Shown here in pieces: positions 36,001 to 38,659 of a stretch of DNA of 64,000 nt (within the stretch, counting starts at the first letter, position 1; each line of letters starts with the position of its first letter). A model generated the notes under the pieces. That model was not told where the DNA came from. It saw only the letters and a list, made by a program, of their open reading frames with translations, and searched no databases. The translations under genes and the position numbers were made by a program. The stretch is from Lepidostoma basale. Taxonomy: Eukaryota > Arthropoda > Insecta > Trichoptera > Lepidostomatidae. The stretch covers positions 62,001-126,000 of the forward strand of contig JAHDVF020001600.1 in assembly GCA_022606425.2 (NCBI GenBank), given 5' to 3'.

Positions 36001-36323
36001 GCAGTGGAACCATCTCTAATGCGTTCCTGATATTATATTTTATGTTTGACCTGTTCTCAATACATGCCTTAAACTATAATATTTATTTGTAATATCATTG
36101 AGAAACAAATTGATTTGATTTGAACATCATAGGTCCAGCATCAAACCGTATTTCGATATCCTCTTCCTATTAAAGATTTTTTTTTAATTGTGACGCTTGT
36201 TTCACAGATACGGCAGCCGCGAACCTCCGGAGAACTGGAGTGGCTCTCGCTGCTTCCGCCAGCTCCAACAACCCCGCCGTGAAGACAAACGCCTTCCAGT
36301 GGAGGAGGGAGACACCGCTCTAG
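1..36323 (+). CDS. ANKRD50: ANKRD50-like ankyrin-repeat protein, 3' part (23 exons, 5' end outside window)
   Basis: Exons: 1-168, 1269-1429, 1898-2058, 5519-5689, 6411-6614, 7060-7130, 8902-9083, 10989-11151, 12919-13109, 14057-14155, 14644-14752, 15753-15827, 15926-16109, 16767-16836, 17591-17737, 18587-18670, 19533-19655, 21151-21234, 22211-22350, 22866-23004, 24272-24434, 34741-34820, 36208-36323. Each intron has GT..AG ends and the phases match throughout, so 3085 bases give 1027 codons plus TAG. Seen: an N-terminal stretch beginning [14 protein letters not shown], about 17 ankyrin repeats, a Ser/Pro-rich tail, the block KRNGIVTNP and the terminus RRETPL. Known: ANKRD50 has an NTPase-like N-terminus, a long ankyrin array and a similar KRNGI..TNP and ETPL tail; vertebrate ANKRD50 is linked to SNX27-retromer endosomal recycling. 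Inferred: same role here. The upstream NTPase exons lie left of the window. Exons are GC-rich against AT-rich introns. The least certain border is the exon 2 donor (GTTCGT). TANC or another ankyrin scaffold is the alternative, less likely given the tail. Confidence 0.86.
288..535 (-). mobile_element. SINE-1 (tRNA-headed), full-length-looking copy, reverse
   Basis: On the complement: a tRNA-like head with GTGGCAGAGTTGCTAGAGCT (A-box-like) and GGTTCGATCAC (B box), a body with TGGCGATAGATTAGCTACCT, and the tail ATGATGTAAAGAGCTATTCA plus ACAAAATAATAAT. Recurs at least eight times here. Intron 1. Confidence 0.8.
565..880. mobile_element. LINE-A fragments, first reverse (565-760) then forward (765-880)
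   Basis: 565-760 is the complement of the [20 protein letters not shown] region. 765-880 resumes forward with GCGTGCATGTTACGATATAT and CAGTATGGCTGTCCATCCCC, the segment just before the LINE-A tail. An inverted head-to-head pair in intron 1. Confidence 0.65.
998..1190 (+). mobile_element. SINE-1 copy with alternative tail
   Basis: CTTTTGTGGCAGAATGGCAA, B-box-like GGCTTCGATCCTC, body GTGATAGATTAGCTACCTAT, then a different tail (ACAGTGATTGGGCTCAAATA). Ends about 80 bp before exon 2. Confidence 0.7.
1520..1765 (-). mobile_element. LINE 3' fragment, reverse
   Basis: Complement reads [60 protein letters not shown], the WxDDI..ARDRxxWR type end of a LINE frame. Lies between exons 2 and 3. Confidence 0.6.
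1781..1864 (+). repeat. 45-bp tandem duplication before exon 3
   Basis: AATCTCACTACTGTTTCCTG GTTAATCAGTCTTTCAAGTT C is repeated with small changes immediately to the right. Confidence 0.8.
3061..4381 (-). mobile_element. mariner transposon, near-complete, TA target duplication
   Basis: About 30-bp TIRs (starting CGAGGTCTGTTCAAAAAGTA; the right end reads GACCTCA) bound a 1321-bp element with TA on both sides (3059-3060, 4382-4383). The size and DD34D transposase inside are those of a full mariner. It lies inside the Tigger-like element 2189-4588, so it inserted later. Confidence 0.93.
3129..4175 (-). pseudogene. mariner transposase, one frameshift near the C-terminus
   Basis: Reads from [17 protein letters not shown] (ATG at 4173-4175; the longer in-frame Met at 4220 adds an unlikely leader). 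HTH region [18 protein letters not shown] and linker [12 protein letters not shown] are present. Catalytic residues sit in [21 protein letters not shown] and [17 protein letters not shown]; the second and third Asp are separated by 34 residues, the mariner DD34D signature. Around 3235-3245 a one-base indel shifts frame. The expected mariner C-terminus is readable in the neighbouring frame, so the last 35 or so residues of the open frame are aberrant. Otherwise intact, suggesting a fairly recent arrival. Confidence 0.9.
4593..4950. other. Intronic AT-rich DNA, nothing recognised
   Basis: Between the Tigger-like element and the palindrome at 4953. No frame, repeat or RNA motif seen. Confidence 0.4.
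4953..5220. repeat. Near-perfect palindrome (foldback), arms about 130 bp
   Basis: Left arm TATCGCACCGTGAGTGTAAA is answered by TTTTACACTCACGGTGCGAT at right. The arms meet around 5087 in AAACCGAAAATC-type sequence with almost no spacer. No coding content. It lies about 300 bp before exon 4 and is continuous with a hammerhead-like motif at 5231. Confidence 0.85.
5222..5290 (+). ncRNA. Hammerhead-ribozyme-like motif, Penelope-type geometry (candidate)
   Basis: CTGATGA (5231-5237), a 6-bp hairpin GTCAAC/GTTGAC with ATAG loop (5239-5254), GAAA (5255-5258), then CAGCTGTC whose C-G pair closes a tiny stem III and places GUC at 5264-5266. ATTGTA (5221-5226) can pair with TACAAT (5280-5285) as outer stem I. 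One unpaired T sits at the base of stem II, so activity is uncertain. Confidence 0.45.
5722..6405 (-). mobile_element. LINE-A fragments on the reverse strand, interrupted by LINE-E tail
   Basis: CACGCCATTTCTACGGAGGG at 5722 marks a LINE-A 3' end in reverse. A LINE-E 3' end (about 5778-5898) interrupts it, and it resumes to about 6130. A second reverse LINE-A copy begins at 6187 (GATCACGCCGTTTCCTC). Together they fill most of the 0.7-kb intron before exon 5. Confidence 0.65.
6695..6965 (-). mobile_element. LINE-F-related fragment, reverse
   Basis: Complement gives [43 protein letters not shown] and [10 protein letters not shown]. Lies in the intron before exon 6. Confidence 0.6.
7240..8540. 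mobile_element. Second Tigger-like element relative, interrupted by LINE-A
   Basis: Starts near GTAGTACTGTGAAACCTCTA and carries, in reverse orientation, sequence related to 2500-2960 (the block ending in ATGTACTAAAATATATC). It is split by the LINE-A copy 7773-8275, on both sides of which about 200 bp of the element is present in direct orientation (7575-7772 and 8281-8480). Confidence 0.55.
7773..8275 (-). mobile_element. LINE-A copy, 3' part, (AAC)n tail on this strand
   Basis: In reverse complement it encodes the C-terminal LINE-A pattern ([30 protein letters not shown]) and ends in CGTGATGGTTTG followed by TTG repeats (seen here as AACAACAAC at 7773). LINE-A is my label for the commonest family here: an endonuclease/RT-type non-LTR element whose reading frame ends in a [11 protein letters not shown] motif, a short hairpin and CGGCGTGATGG. 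Confidence 0.8.
9125..9535 (+). other. Unidentified degenerate repeat block after exon 7
   Basis: Diverged units such as GTGATGGACCGCCCTTGTCC, GTGATGGATCGTCCTGGTCC and GTGATGATTCGTCCTGTCC recur, each followed by ACGAGGAACCCCTAACC-like sequence. No open frame I trust. Confidence 0.4.
9565..9750 (-). mobile_element. LINE-G 3' fragment, reverse
   Basis: Complement of TCCTCCTGTTCTCCGCTTCG to AGTTGGTCTTCTACCACCTG encodes a diverged [20 protein letters not shown] segment, colinear with 57085-57317. Confidence 0.6.
9783..10155 (-). mobile_element. LINE-A 3' fragments, reverse
   Basis: Two reverse 3' ends: 9783-10050 (AACCATCACGCCGTGCCTAC) and 10096-10155 (AACTAACTATCACGCCGTCT), the latter with a TTAG-type tail seen as AACTAACT. 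Confidence 0.65.
10190..10335 (-). mobile_element. LINE-F-like terminal fragment, reverse (weak)
   Basis: TTTCTTCTTCAGAGTGGGGT and TTGAGTGGCCTCCATTGATG resemble the reversed end at 38740. No clear reading frame. Confidence 0.35.
10350..10870 (+). repeat. AT-rich minisatellite, about 57-bp unit
   Basis: Units of TTTTATCGTTTTTATCTTAT, TTTATCATTTTCATC, TTATTTCATTGTTTTTGTC repeat about nine times with decay to the right. In the intron before exon 8. Confidence 0.85.
11235..11555 (+). mobile_element. LINE-F 3' part, (GAA)n tail
   Basis: [60 protein letters not shown], ending at GGGAAGAAGAAGAAG. Follows exon 8 of the ANKRD50-like gene by about 85 bp. Confidence 0.78.
11560..11800 (-). mobile_element. 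LINE-E 3' end, reverse
   Basis: TTTGCAATTACATAATAAGA to GCGGCAAATAAAACAATCTG is the complement of the last 240 bp of LINE-E. It lies 0.25 kb upstream of, and inverted to, the copy at 12065. Confidence 0.75.
11803..11935 (-). mobile_element. SINE-1 fragment, reverse
   Basis: TCTATTGCCATTTTATTGTC then GGGAATCGAACCCGGAACCT (reversed B box). Confidence 0.68.
12065..12845 (+). mobile_element. LINE-E (Jockey/CR1-like) 3' part with 215-aa open frame
   Basis: 12083-12730 is open: [77 protein letters not shown]. These are the segments downstream of the RT active site in Jockey/CR1-type elements. The 3' UTR ends TTATTAGCAAAATAAATTAA. Sits in the intron before exon 9. Confidence 0.8.
13290..13745 (-). 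mobile_element. LINE-B 3' part, reverse
   Basis: Encodes on the complement [60 protein letters not shown] and [17 protein letters not shown] is the endonuclease/RT type often annotated in insects as craniofacial-development-protein-2-like. Lies in the intron after exon 9. Confidence 0.8.
13758..13830 (-). mobile_element. LINE-A 3'-end fragment, reverse
   Basis: CCTGAAGGAATAGGCAGAAA followed by GAATGGACCGCCACATTG matches the last 70 bp of LINE-A on the complementary strand. Confidence 0.55.
14190..14350 (+). mobile_element. SINE-1 3' part
   Basis: CAATAAAATGGCGATTCATC, AGCTACCTATCACATGTCAC and the alternative tail AGTAATTGGGTTCAAATGAC. Begins about 35 bp after the exon 10 donor. Confidence 0.65.
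14398..14612 (-). mobile_element. LINE 3' fragment, reverse (same family as 38165-38385)
   Basis: TTCTTCTTCTTCTCCGGCGT then CCTCTTCCAAGAAACGTCTC; the complement gives [15 protein letters not shown] and RLAGRASAS-type sequence ending in the (GAA)n tail. Confidence 0.6.
14821..15462 (+). mobile_element. piggyBac deletion derivative carrying only the C-terminal Cys-rich domain, copy 1
   Basis: 642 bp between TTAA (14817-14820) and a mutated TTGA, with ends CCCTTACCACTCC and GGTAAGGG. Subterminal repeats of AATGCCAGCCGACATG type follow. Copy 2 is at 47633-48229. It lies in the intron after exon 11 of the ANKRD50-like gene. Confidence 0.8.
15087..15299 (+). CDS. piggyBac transposase C-terminal Cys-rich domain (remnant ORF, 70 aa)
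   Basis: The frame reads [20 protein letters not shown], then [29 protein letters not shown] and [11 protein letters not shown], then stops. This is the zinc-binding cysteine-rich tail of piggyBac transposases ([21 protein letters not shown]). The DDD catalytic core is missing. One core Cys is Tyr here (DYTVC against DCTVC in copy 2, and FYETC against FCETC), so this copy's finger is probably damaged. Confidence 0.72.
   Translation: MIRHAEERLEYKPHFIAKLDKGSKDYTVCSNRKIPGGRRETVWFYETCSRKPGLHTGDCFKKYHTMQNYK
15476..15565 (+). mobile_element. LINE-A small fragment
   Basis: Encodes [20 protein letters not shown] only. It sits just after the piggyBac derivative 14821-15462 and just before a reverse LINE-B fragment. 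Confidence 0.65.
15578..15705 (-). mobile_element. LINE-B fragment, reverse
   Basis: CATCCTGCATTCATCTCCAG then ATGCAGGCTGGGTTCC is the complement of the NPACIAQ..ALQDEV segment, diverged. Confidence 0.55.
16125..16740 (+). repeat. Minisatellite, 58-bp unit made of two related 29-bp halves
   Basis: ACTTGCTTGTGAGATGGTTC AAAGTGCGC alternates with GTCAGCTTGTGCGATATTCC AAGGTGCAC over about 600 bp. It fills the intron between exons 13 and 14. Confidence 0.85.
16877..17452 (+). mobile_element. LINE-A copy, C-terminal region, (TTG)n tail
   Basis: Open from [20 protein letters not shown] through [19 protein letters not shown] to [20 protein letters not shown], a nearly uninterrupted 144-residue frame (16888-17322), then the ACGGCGAAACGCGTGATGG 3' end and TTGTTGTT. 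Lies in the intron after exon 14 of the ANKRD50-like gene. Confidence 0.85.
17775..18427 (+). mobile_element. Two joined LINE-A fragments
   Basis: 17775-17945 matches the middle of LINE-A ([16 protein letters not shown]). 17958-18427 restarts further 5' ([21 protein letters not shown]) and runs to the CGTGATGG end. The order is non-collinear, so these are two insertions or a duplication. Confidence 0.75.
18957..19140 (-). mobile_element. SINE-3 (shares LINE-A 3' end), reverse
   Basis: Complement: ACGATCGAAGTGTGCGCGGG, GGTTCGCAACCCATCACACC, GAAGGATGGAGTGCTGCATC, then a LINE-A-like end with TACCCTTTGGGAGAGACGGC and GTGATAGTTAGTTAG. A short unit repeated four times in the window. Confidence 0.75.
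19140..19532. other. Intronic stretch, nothing recognised
   Basis: Between SINE-3 and exon 17. AT-rich, no frame longer than 65 codons and no repeat relation seen. Confidence 0.4.
19718..20118 (+). mobile_element. LINE-A 3' fragment, (TTG)n tail
   Basis: Starts at CGTATGTGTGGTAGAACC and continues to GAAACGGCGTGATGG and TTGTTGTTGTT, matching LINE-A without the upstream RT part. Confidence 0.8.
20145..20280 (+). mobile_element. LINE-F fragment
   Basis: [24 protein letters not shown] reading, then [16 protein letters not shown], matching the 40407-40735 copy. Confidence 0.65.
20372..20848 (-). mobile_element. LINE-E 3' part, reverse
   Basis: Complement is open from [20 protein letters not shown] to [10 protein letters not shown], nearly identical to the 12065 copy, with poly-T/AT-rich 3' UTR at left. 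It looks recent. Confidence 0.8.
20885..21060 (+). mobile_element. LINE-A internal fragment
   Basis: Contains AAAATAGCAATGCACAATGG and the degenerate GSEAWNW segment, ending without a 3' tail near a GGACACATGG block. Confidence 0.6.
21324..22162. repeat. Large foldback element occupying intron 18 of the ANKRD50-like gene
   Basis: Ends GTCTGGTAACTTAAGCCGAT and, mirrored, ATCGGCTTAAGTTACCAGAC. Arms of about 300 bp include GACATGTCATTCTGGTCGGA and its mirror; spacer about 21765-21855. The left arm contains a SINE-3 insertion absent on the right. It nearly fills the intron between exons 18 and 19. Confidence 0.85.
21391..21538 (-). mobile_element. SINE-3 copy inserted in a foldback arm
   Basis: CTAACTAACCATCACGCCGT at left, GGTTGCGAACCTCATCGCC at right. 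The matching arm of the same foldback (around 22085) lacks it, fixing the borders and showing it moved as a unit. Confidence 0.8.
22375..22450 (+). mobile_element. LINE-E-related short fragment
   Basis: GGCGGGCAGAACCAATCCGC then GGTGATGCCTATGGAGAGAG is a LINE-E motif ([10 protein letters not shown] on one frame). It begins 25 bp after the exon 19 donor. Confidence 0.45.
22575..22830 (-). mobile_element. LINE-D 3' fragment, reverse
   Basis: Complement encodes [40 protein letters not shown] and [18 protein letters not shown], the C-terminus of a common RTE-type family. Lies between exons 19 and 20. Confidence 0.75.
23318..23430 (+). mobile_element. LINE-E-related fragment
   Basis: TTTCTCCGACAGCGGCAACA through CTCTGGTGACACCGGTGGGA matches the FLRQRQH..LVTPVGR segment. 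Confidence 0.55.
23462..23557 (+). repeat. Three exact 32-bp tandem copies with internal palindrome
   Basis: TGATTACAATTGTAATCATA TCTGGTCTAAAG occurs at 23462, 23494 and 23526. TGATTACAATTGTAATCA is self-complementary. Confidence 0.9.
23575..24000 (-). mobile_element. Copy of the 61733 family, single arm plus inner part
   Basis: TGACATCTCCAGGCGGCTTC start, TCCATAGATGGCGTTAGTAT, GGAATGGGGAATGTTGTAAT, then TTGAGATACAATTAAATCAT. In the intron before exon 21. Confidence 0.68.
24001..24271. other. Intronic stretch before exon 21, nothing recognised
   Basis: AT-rich with polypyrimidine tract near 24225-24270 leading to the TATTTCACCAG acceptor. Confidence 0.4.
24483..24556 (-). mobile_element. 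SINE-1 tail fragment, reverse
   Basis: ACTATTGAACAGCTCTCTAC and GCGAGCCATTCGATGTAAAG, next to a LINE-A start. Confidence 0.5.
24556..25125 (+). mobile_element. LINE-A copy with an in-frame 111-bp tandem duplication
   Basis: A 138-residue open frame (24558-24974) runs from [19 protein letters not shown] to GRPRKTWI. The segment [23 protein letters not shown] occurs twice because 24743-24853 is repeated at 24854-24964 (111 bp, 37 codons). The 3' end is CGGAGAAACGGCCTGATGG plus TTAGTTAG. Confidence 0.82.
25128..25465 (-). mobile_element. SINE-1 copy split by a LINE-D fragment, reverse
   Basis: 25128-25154 (AGTCTCATGACATGTAGATA) and 25365-25460 (TTAGCTAATCTATCGTCGCA, then GGGAATCGAACCCGGAAC). 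Confidence 0.6.
25155..25362 (-). mobile_element. LINE-D-like fragment, reverse, inside SINE-1
   Basis: TTCTTTAGCCTTCTTCCCTC and CATTGCCACTTCAATTCAGC are the complements of the KLKWQWAGH..EGRRL ends of LINE-D. It splits a SINE-1 copy. Confidence 0.5.
25458..25665 (+). mobile_element. LINE-A 3' fragment
   Basis: Contains CATGACAAGACCAAATTAAT, the RNNRLAS..MNVEEA region and a CGGCATGATGGTTAG end. Confidence 0.65.
25725..26485 (+). mobile_element. LINE-A composite: two overlapping copies end to end
   Basis: 25725-26105 runs from [20 protein letters not shown] to [10 protein letters not shown]. 26108-26485 then restarts at [20 protein letters not shown] and runs to CGGCGTGATGGTTAGTTTG. The repeated middle shows two insertions or an unequal duplication. 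Confidence 0.75.
26775..27790 (+). mobile_element. LINE-A copy split by a piggyBac derivative
   Basis: 26775-27059 covers the [18 protein letters not shown] to [13 protein letters not shown] region. It is cut at its own AATTAA by the piggyBac derivative 27060-27613 and resumes as a degenerate 3' part (ACGCTGTATGAGTGATGTAG, near 27700). The TTAA of the LINE served as the piggyBac target. Confidence 0.65.
27060..27613 (-). mobile_element. piggyBac deletion derivative carrying the transposase N-terminus
   Basis: Bounded by TTAA on both sides (27056-27059, 27614-27617) and by inverted CCCATTGCA / TGCAATGGG ends; 554 bp. On the reverse strand it starts [20 protein letters not shown] (ATG at 27400), then [13 protein letters not shown], a stop, and [13 protein letters not shown]. 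This is the acidic N-terminal region typical of piggyBac transposases. The catalytic core and Cys-rich end are absent. Confidence 0.78.
28135..28280 (+). other. GC-rich, CpG-dense island in the long intron 21
   Basis: CAGCGGCGGTCGGCCGGGCG, CGGACGCACCGTCTCGGTGC and GATCGTCGGTTCGATCGGGA stand out from AT-rich surroundings. A donor-like CGTGTGAGTACC follows at about 28257. It could be an alternative promoter/first exon or the 5' leader (primer-binding region) of a lost retroelement. Confidence 0.4.
28735..29158 (-). mobile_element. LINE-B 3' part, reverse
   Basis: Same [11 protein letters not shown] / GRPRATW / RRFLEAL series as 13290-13745 with frameshifts, starting at a CTTCTTCTTG tail. It is followed by a reverse LINE-F fragment. 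Confidence 0.75.
29160..29400 (-). mobile_element. LINE-F fragment, reverse
   Basis: Complement reads [55 protein letters not shown]. Confidence 0.65.
29440..29635 (-). mobile_element. LINE-B short 3' fragment, reverse
   Basis: Carries the CCTGATGCCTATCATCATTC to CTGCCTCGCTTCCTCTTTCC segment only. Confidence 0.65.
29640..29850 (-). mobile_element. SINE-1 copy, reverse, with tRNA-like head
   Basis: TGATTCTCATGACGTGTGAT, GGAAATCGAACAAGGGACCT, AGCTCTGGTCACTCTGCCAC. Preceded by the alternative tail TTTGAACCCAATAACTGTAT. Confidence 0.7.
29850..30764. other. Intron 21 stretch, nothing recognised
   Basis: A TTAACCCTTTCATTACAG at 30118-30135 resembles a piggyBac end but no partner was found. Otherwise AT-rich without frames. 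Confidence 0.35.
30765..30905 (+). mobile_element. LINE-E-related fragment
   Basis: GCAGAACCGATCTGCCATTG then GATGCCGGTGGAGAGGACAA, a diverged copy of the [10 protein letters not shown] region. Confidence 0.5.
31233..31425 (+). mobile_element. Copy of the 61733 family, one arm
   Basis: AATTGTATCTCAATAGAGAC, ATGGATGATCAAGGTGTTTA, AACATTCCCCATTCCACCTT, GACAAATTTTTGGAAGATGT. Confidence 0.7.
31560..31720. other. GC-richer unidentified block in intron 21
   Basis: GGCAACGCTCACGGATCGGG to GTCGCGCACTCAGCGCTACG. No frame or repeat partner seen in the window. Confidence 0.3.
32115..32312 (+). mobile_element. SINE-3 copy, forward
   Basis: ACGATCGAAGTGTGCGCGGG, GGTGGCGATGAGGTTCGCAA, CGCGTCTCCCGCGGAGCGAA, CCCTTTCGGGGAGACGGCGT, then GATGG and TTAG repeats. 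Confidence 0.8.
32452..32530 (+). mobile_element. Tigger/pogo-like terminal fragment
   Basis: CCGTAGAACGTCGTTTATCC then GGACTAATTAAGACCGGAGG resembles the CAGTAGAAC..TTATCCGGA TIR type. No partner end found. Confidence 0.4.
32605..33507 (+). CDS. Chimeric 300-aa open frame: LINE-A start fused to LINE-C reverse transcriptase
   Basis: About 17 residues from LINE-A ([17 protein letters not shown]) read without interruption into about 283 residues of LINE-C. LINE-C supplies the YADD active site and the C-terminal GRKQMSW region, but no fingers, endonuclease or first RT motifs. The frame arises at the insertion junction. It is the longest open reading frame in the intergenic and intronic DNA apart from mariner. 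Function is unlikely. Confidence 0.7.
   Translation: MDERRMVKMLYTSNVSGLNKVFQRTLENSSLGVKINGVVINNIRYADDTVILAESIPDLQELLNKIDTAGEELGLTINVAKTKWMSFGRLDYSGSSLRLKGVNIEMVDQFKYLGSIITKTLDPDTEVKCRIEVARAAFNKMRPFFCDDNLNLKLRQRMIKAYIWSALLYGSETWTLKVNVMNRLEAFEMWIHRRMLRIPWTEKVSNVEVLRRAGAKRELLSNVKVKKVSYLGHVLRGEKYRLLRLILEGKIEGRRGVGRKQMSWLRNIREWTGMGTVDDLFRAAQDREVFAGVIANVGGT
32655..33530 (+). mobile_element. LINE-C, 5'-truncated, 11-bp target duplication, (GAA)n tail
   Basis: Bounded by exact AATGTGAGTGG duplications and ending GACCTGACACGGCACAGGAA plus GAAGAAGAAGAA. It encodes the RT palm ([23 protein letters not shown]) and the C-terminal part ([47 protein letters not shown]) with no stop. Related fragments: 40184-40406, 41635-41700, 55480-55795, 63598-64000. 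Confidence 0.88.
33780..34590. mobile_element. Inverted LINE-A pair, the reverse half split by an hAT miniature element
   Basis: 33780-33959 and 34302-34340 are one reverse LINE-A fragment interrupted by the hAT element. 34341-34590 is a forward 3' fragment ([20 protein letters not shown]) ending GAAACGGCGTGATTTG. The two halves cover overlapping parts of LINE-A, so simple twin priming does not explain them. Confidence 0.68.
33960..34293. mobile_element. hAT-type miniature element with 8-bp target duplication
   Basis: Ends are CAGTGTTCCGCAAACT and, inverted, CTTTGCGGAACAATG. ATCTAAGG flanks both sides (33952-33959, 34294-34301). TIR style and 8-bp duplication are those of hAT elements. Length 334 bp with no transposase. 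Interior has a GC-rich stretch near 34095-34185. Confidence 0.85.
34980..36125 (+). mobile_element. LINE-E copy split by LINE-B
   Basis: 34980-35046 (GACAGCGTCAGCACAGACTG, then CTGCCTCTGGTGATGCCGGT) continues at 35882-36125 after the LINE-B insertion (GTGATGCCGGTAGGAGAG, CTTCGGAGATCGACATCTTT). The 3' UTR follows to TTGATTTGATTTGA. Confidence 0.78.
35047..35881 (-). mobile_element. LINE-B, longest clean copy, 11-bp target duplication
   Basis: Flanked by GTGATGCCGGT at 35036-35046 and 35882-35892, with the (GAA)n tail at the left as CTTCTTCTTCTT. 35071-35745 is open for 224 residues: [83 protein letters not shown]. It inserted into a LINE-E copy. Confidence 0.85.
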
Positions 36324-36424
36324 AATACCAGACGGAGAAAAAACTCTTTGAACTACGATGCATCATGATAAGCTGCCATCGAATCACGTCGATTTTTTAT
36401 ATATGCTCTTCTGAAATTAACGTT

Positions 36425-36640
36425 ATTTGGAAATAAGAATTTATCAAAATGACCGTTCACAATGGTGTTCTTGTACCGACCCTTACGTATAGAAGTGAAG
36501 ACTATATCATGACACCGGCAAAAGAAAAATGAAAGAATGAAGATCTCTTCGACAAGAGTGTGGAAAATCTGTGTATGATAGAGTGTCGAATGATACTATA
36601 AGAAGTAAATGTCCTGAAAAATAATGAAAGGATCATTAAG
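36425..36640 (+). mobile_element. LINE-A fragment just downstream of the ANKRD50-like stop codon
   Basis: From GGAAATAAGAATTTATCAAA through GTTCACAATGGTGTTCTTGT and degenerate coding sequence. It begins about 100 bp after the stop at 36323, so the 3' UTR probably contains it. A LINE-E fragment follows directly. Confidence 0.7.
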
Positions 36641-36910
36641 ATGCCTCTGGTGACACCGGTGGGAAGAGCAATTAGTCTGCTGAACGCGGTCTCCTCGGAG
36701 ATCGATATTAGTGAAGGTACGTTCAGGAGACAAATACTCTTGACTTTAGAAAGTATCTTGTCTTACTAATGTCGAACCATCTCTAATGCGTTCCTGGTAT
36801 TATGTTGTATTTTTATAATATTTTACCTGTACTCAATAGATGCCTTAAACATTTTCCTGTTTGTAATGTCTTTTGAGTTAAAAAAAAACTGATTTGATTT
36901 GATTTGAAAA
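36640..36910 (+). mobile_element. LINE-E 3' fragment
   Basis: GATGCCTCTGGTGACACCGG to TTGATTTGATTTGA, parallel to 35882-36125. It lies in the likely 3' flank of the ANKRD50-like gene. Confidence 0.65.
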
Positions 36911-37039
36911 AAGATGGTTTGGCACTCATCTGCCTTACATTCCTCTTTTACTTTATTATTATTATTATTTATTTTTTTTAAAAAGACTAACATCAAGAAT
37001 TTATGTCAATGATATTAGAATTTATTTTACAATCTTGAA

Positions 37040-37160
37040 TGTGAGCAGAAAATAGCTTATTATTATGAAGAAGGAATCTGGTTGTGTCCAGGCTTGAACC
37101 CATGCCCCCTGGATCAGGAACCAAGCATTCTATCCCCTAGACCACCACCCGATTATTAGA
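37040..37160 (-). mobile_element. SINE-2 (tRNA-headed), reverse
   Basis: Complement reads GGTGGTCTAGGGGATAGAAT, GGGTTCAAGCCTGGACACAA, CCAGATTCCTTCTTCATAAT. A tRNA-like head with A and B boxes fused to an AT-rich body, shared with 50180-50280. Confidence 0.75.
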
Positions 37161-37255
37161 TATTCTATCATTTATCCTACTTTCATCTTTCTTCTGCCAA
37201 CTCCAAGCTTCACTTTTGTGCACGAGGGTCGGCACTAGAACTCCATTGTGCGCTG
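37150..37255 (-). mobile_element. LINE-A fragment, reverse
   Basis: Complement of the [11 protein letters not shown] region (CATCTTTCTTCTGCCAACTC), ending CTCCATTGTGCGC. It abuts a SINE-2 copy. Confidence 0.6.
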
Positions 37256-37721
37256 GGTAATTTCAGAAGACGACTTTATTGAGATGATCTGACAATTATT
37301 TGTATTATGTTAGTTTTGGAAATATTATGGCTAATCTTCTAGTCACACTGCGCGCGTGCGCGGGGTTGTACGGCAATAATTGTAATAGCACGCGTCACTT
37401 AGCCGCACGCACCATCCCAGAAAATAGGGTAAGCGTAGACGAAGGAACGCACTCACGCACCTCTTGGTTGGGTTGTGAAACATCGACGGCATATTTTGAC
37501 AATTTTTTTAAAATAATATTCCGTCGATATTGTCATTTACGGAATTAACGATGCGTGGAATTTTTCTTTTCGATTATCAATTTTAAAATGGCGTATACGA
37601 TAGGCTGCCAGATATATATTTAAAAAATATGAATAACTCATTACAACTCTTGGTGGGTTTTTCCGTTCAAACGAAGCGGCTAATTTGCCCTCTGACCATG
37701 CCAAGCGAATATGAACTCTAA

Positions 37722-37970
37722 ACAGTGACATCTCCAGGCGGCTTCTAACAATGTGCTAATAGGCGGGTAGCCTTTCACATTGTGTTAAAAAGATGTAATG
37801 CTTAATGCTTAATAAACATTACTCTCCATAGATGGCGTTAGTATGTAGATTATATAGATTAATCTTAAAAAGATTAACATATATAATCAAAATCTTCATA
37901 GATGAAATCCAGTATTCGTATAAAAGTATAAGTGTACATTCAAAAAATATTCTATATTCGCCTGTGCTAC
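37722..37970 (+). mobile_element. Copy of the 61733 family, inner part
   Basis: AGTGACATCTCCAGGCGGCT, CTCCATAGATGGCGTTAGTA, ATCTTCATAGATGAAATCCA, GTATTCGTATAAAAGTATAA. Confidence 0.6.
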
Positions 37971-38164
37971 GAAAATTATCAATTAATTTATAAAGTTAAT
38001 TAGAGCTTGATTAGTAACAAAAATATGCCTATAACCACCGCCGTATTCCACTTAATCAATTCTGTAAATTTCCTAAGGATCTGTTCAGGAATAACCGAGG
38101 AAAAAGTCCACACACAAAAGACAGATTGAGTTTTATTTATATGTAGATGTAGGTAGTGTCTCTA

Positions 38165-38385
38165 TTATTCGTCTTACGAGAGTGAAACCACGCCTTAGCC
38201 TCCTTCGAAAAACGTCTCCATCCCGTCCTGTCTCTGGCACCATCCAACCATCGCAGTCTCGGCCTGCCGACACTTCTTCGTCCTACTGGATTTTCAATCA
38301 ACACTATTTTGGGAGCTCCAGATCTCACATGCGGTGCAAGTGCCCTAGCCAGCGTAGTCTGTTCTCCTGATATCATCATATATAT
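38165..38385 (-). mobile_element. LINE 3' fragment, reverse
   Basis: Complement is open: [60 protein letters not shown]. Confidence 0.68.
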
Positions 38386-38659
38386 CGTAGAACTTCTAAT
38401 TTTTATGAATGTGTTTTAACATTGTTTTTTTCCACTATGCAGTTTATTTTTTTCGACACGATTCGAAGGTTTTACACCTTAACGCCTCAAGTTTATCTAA
38501 TATATTTACTTCCTTAACTCTTTCACTGCAGGTTACCAACAAAGAGTTTTCAAATCTTAAAATCCTCTTGTGATTTTTAATGTTTCTTGGACAGTGATGT
38601 AAAACTTCATATTAAATTCATATGTTCTGTATTCTAGAAAACGGAAGTTTTCATTTGTA

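Larger units (their letters stand above)
21151..36323 (+). other. C-terminal Ser/Pro-rich tail and PDZ-binding end of the ANKRD50-like gene (exons 18-23)
   Basis: Exons 18-23 encode a low-complexity tail ([15 protein letters not shown], a proline-rich stretch around [13 protein letters not shown]), then the conserved-looking blocks [35 protein letters not shown] and [14 protein letters not shown], and finally FQWRRETPL before TAG at 36321-36323. ETPL fits the class I PDZ ligand (S/T-x-hydrophobic) with Glu at -3, the form preferred by SNX27. The 9.9-kb intron between exons 21 and 22 is filled with repeats. Confidence 0.82.

Noticed and set aside
37085..37155. tRNA gene on the reverse strand
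   Set aside because: The tRNA-like segment continues into the same AT-rich body at 50180-50280, so both are SINE copies, and the acceptor arms do not pair properly.
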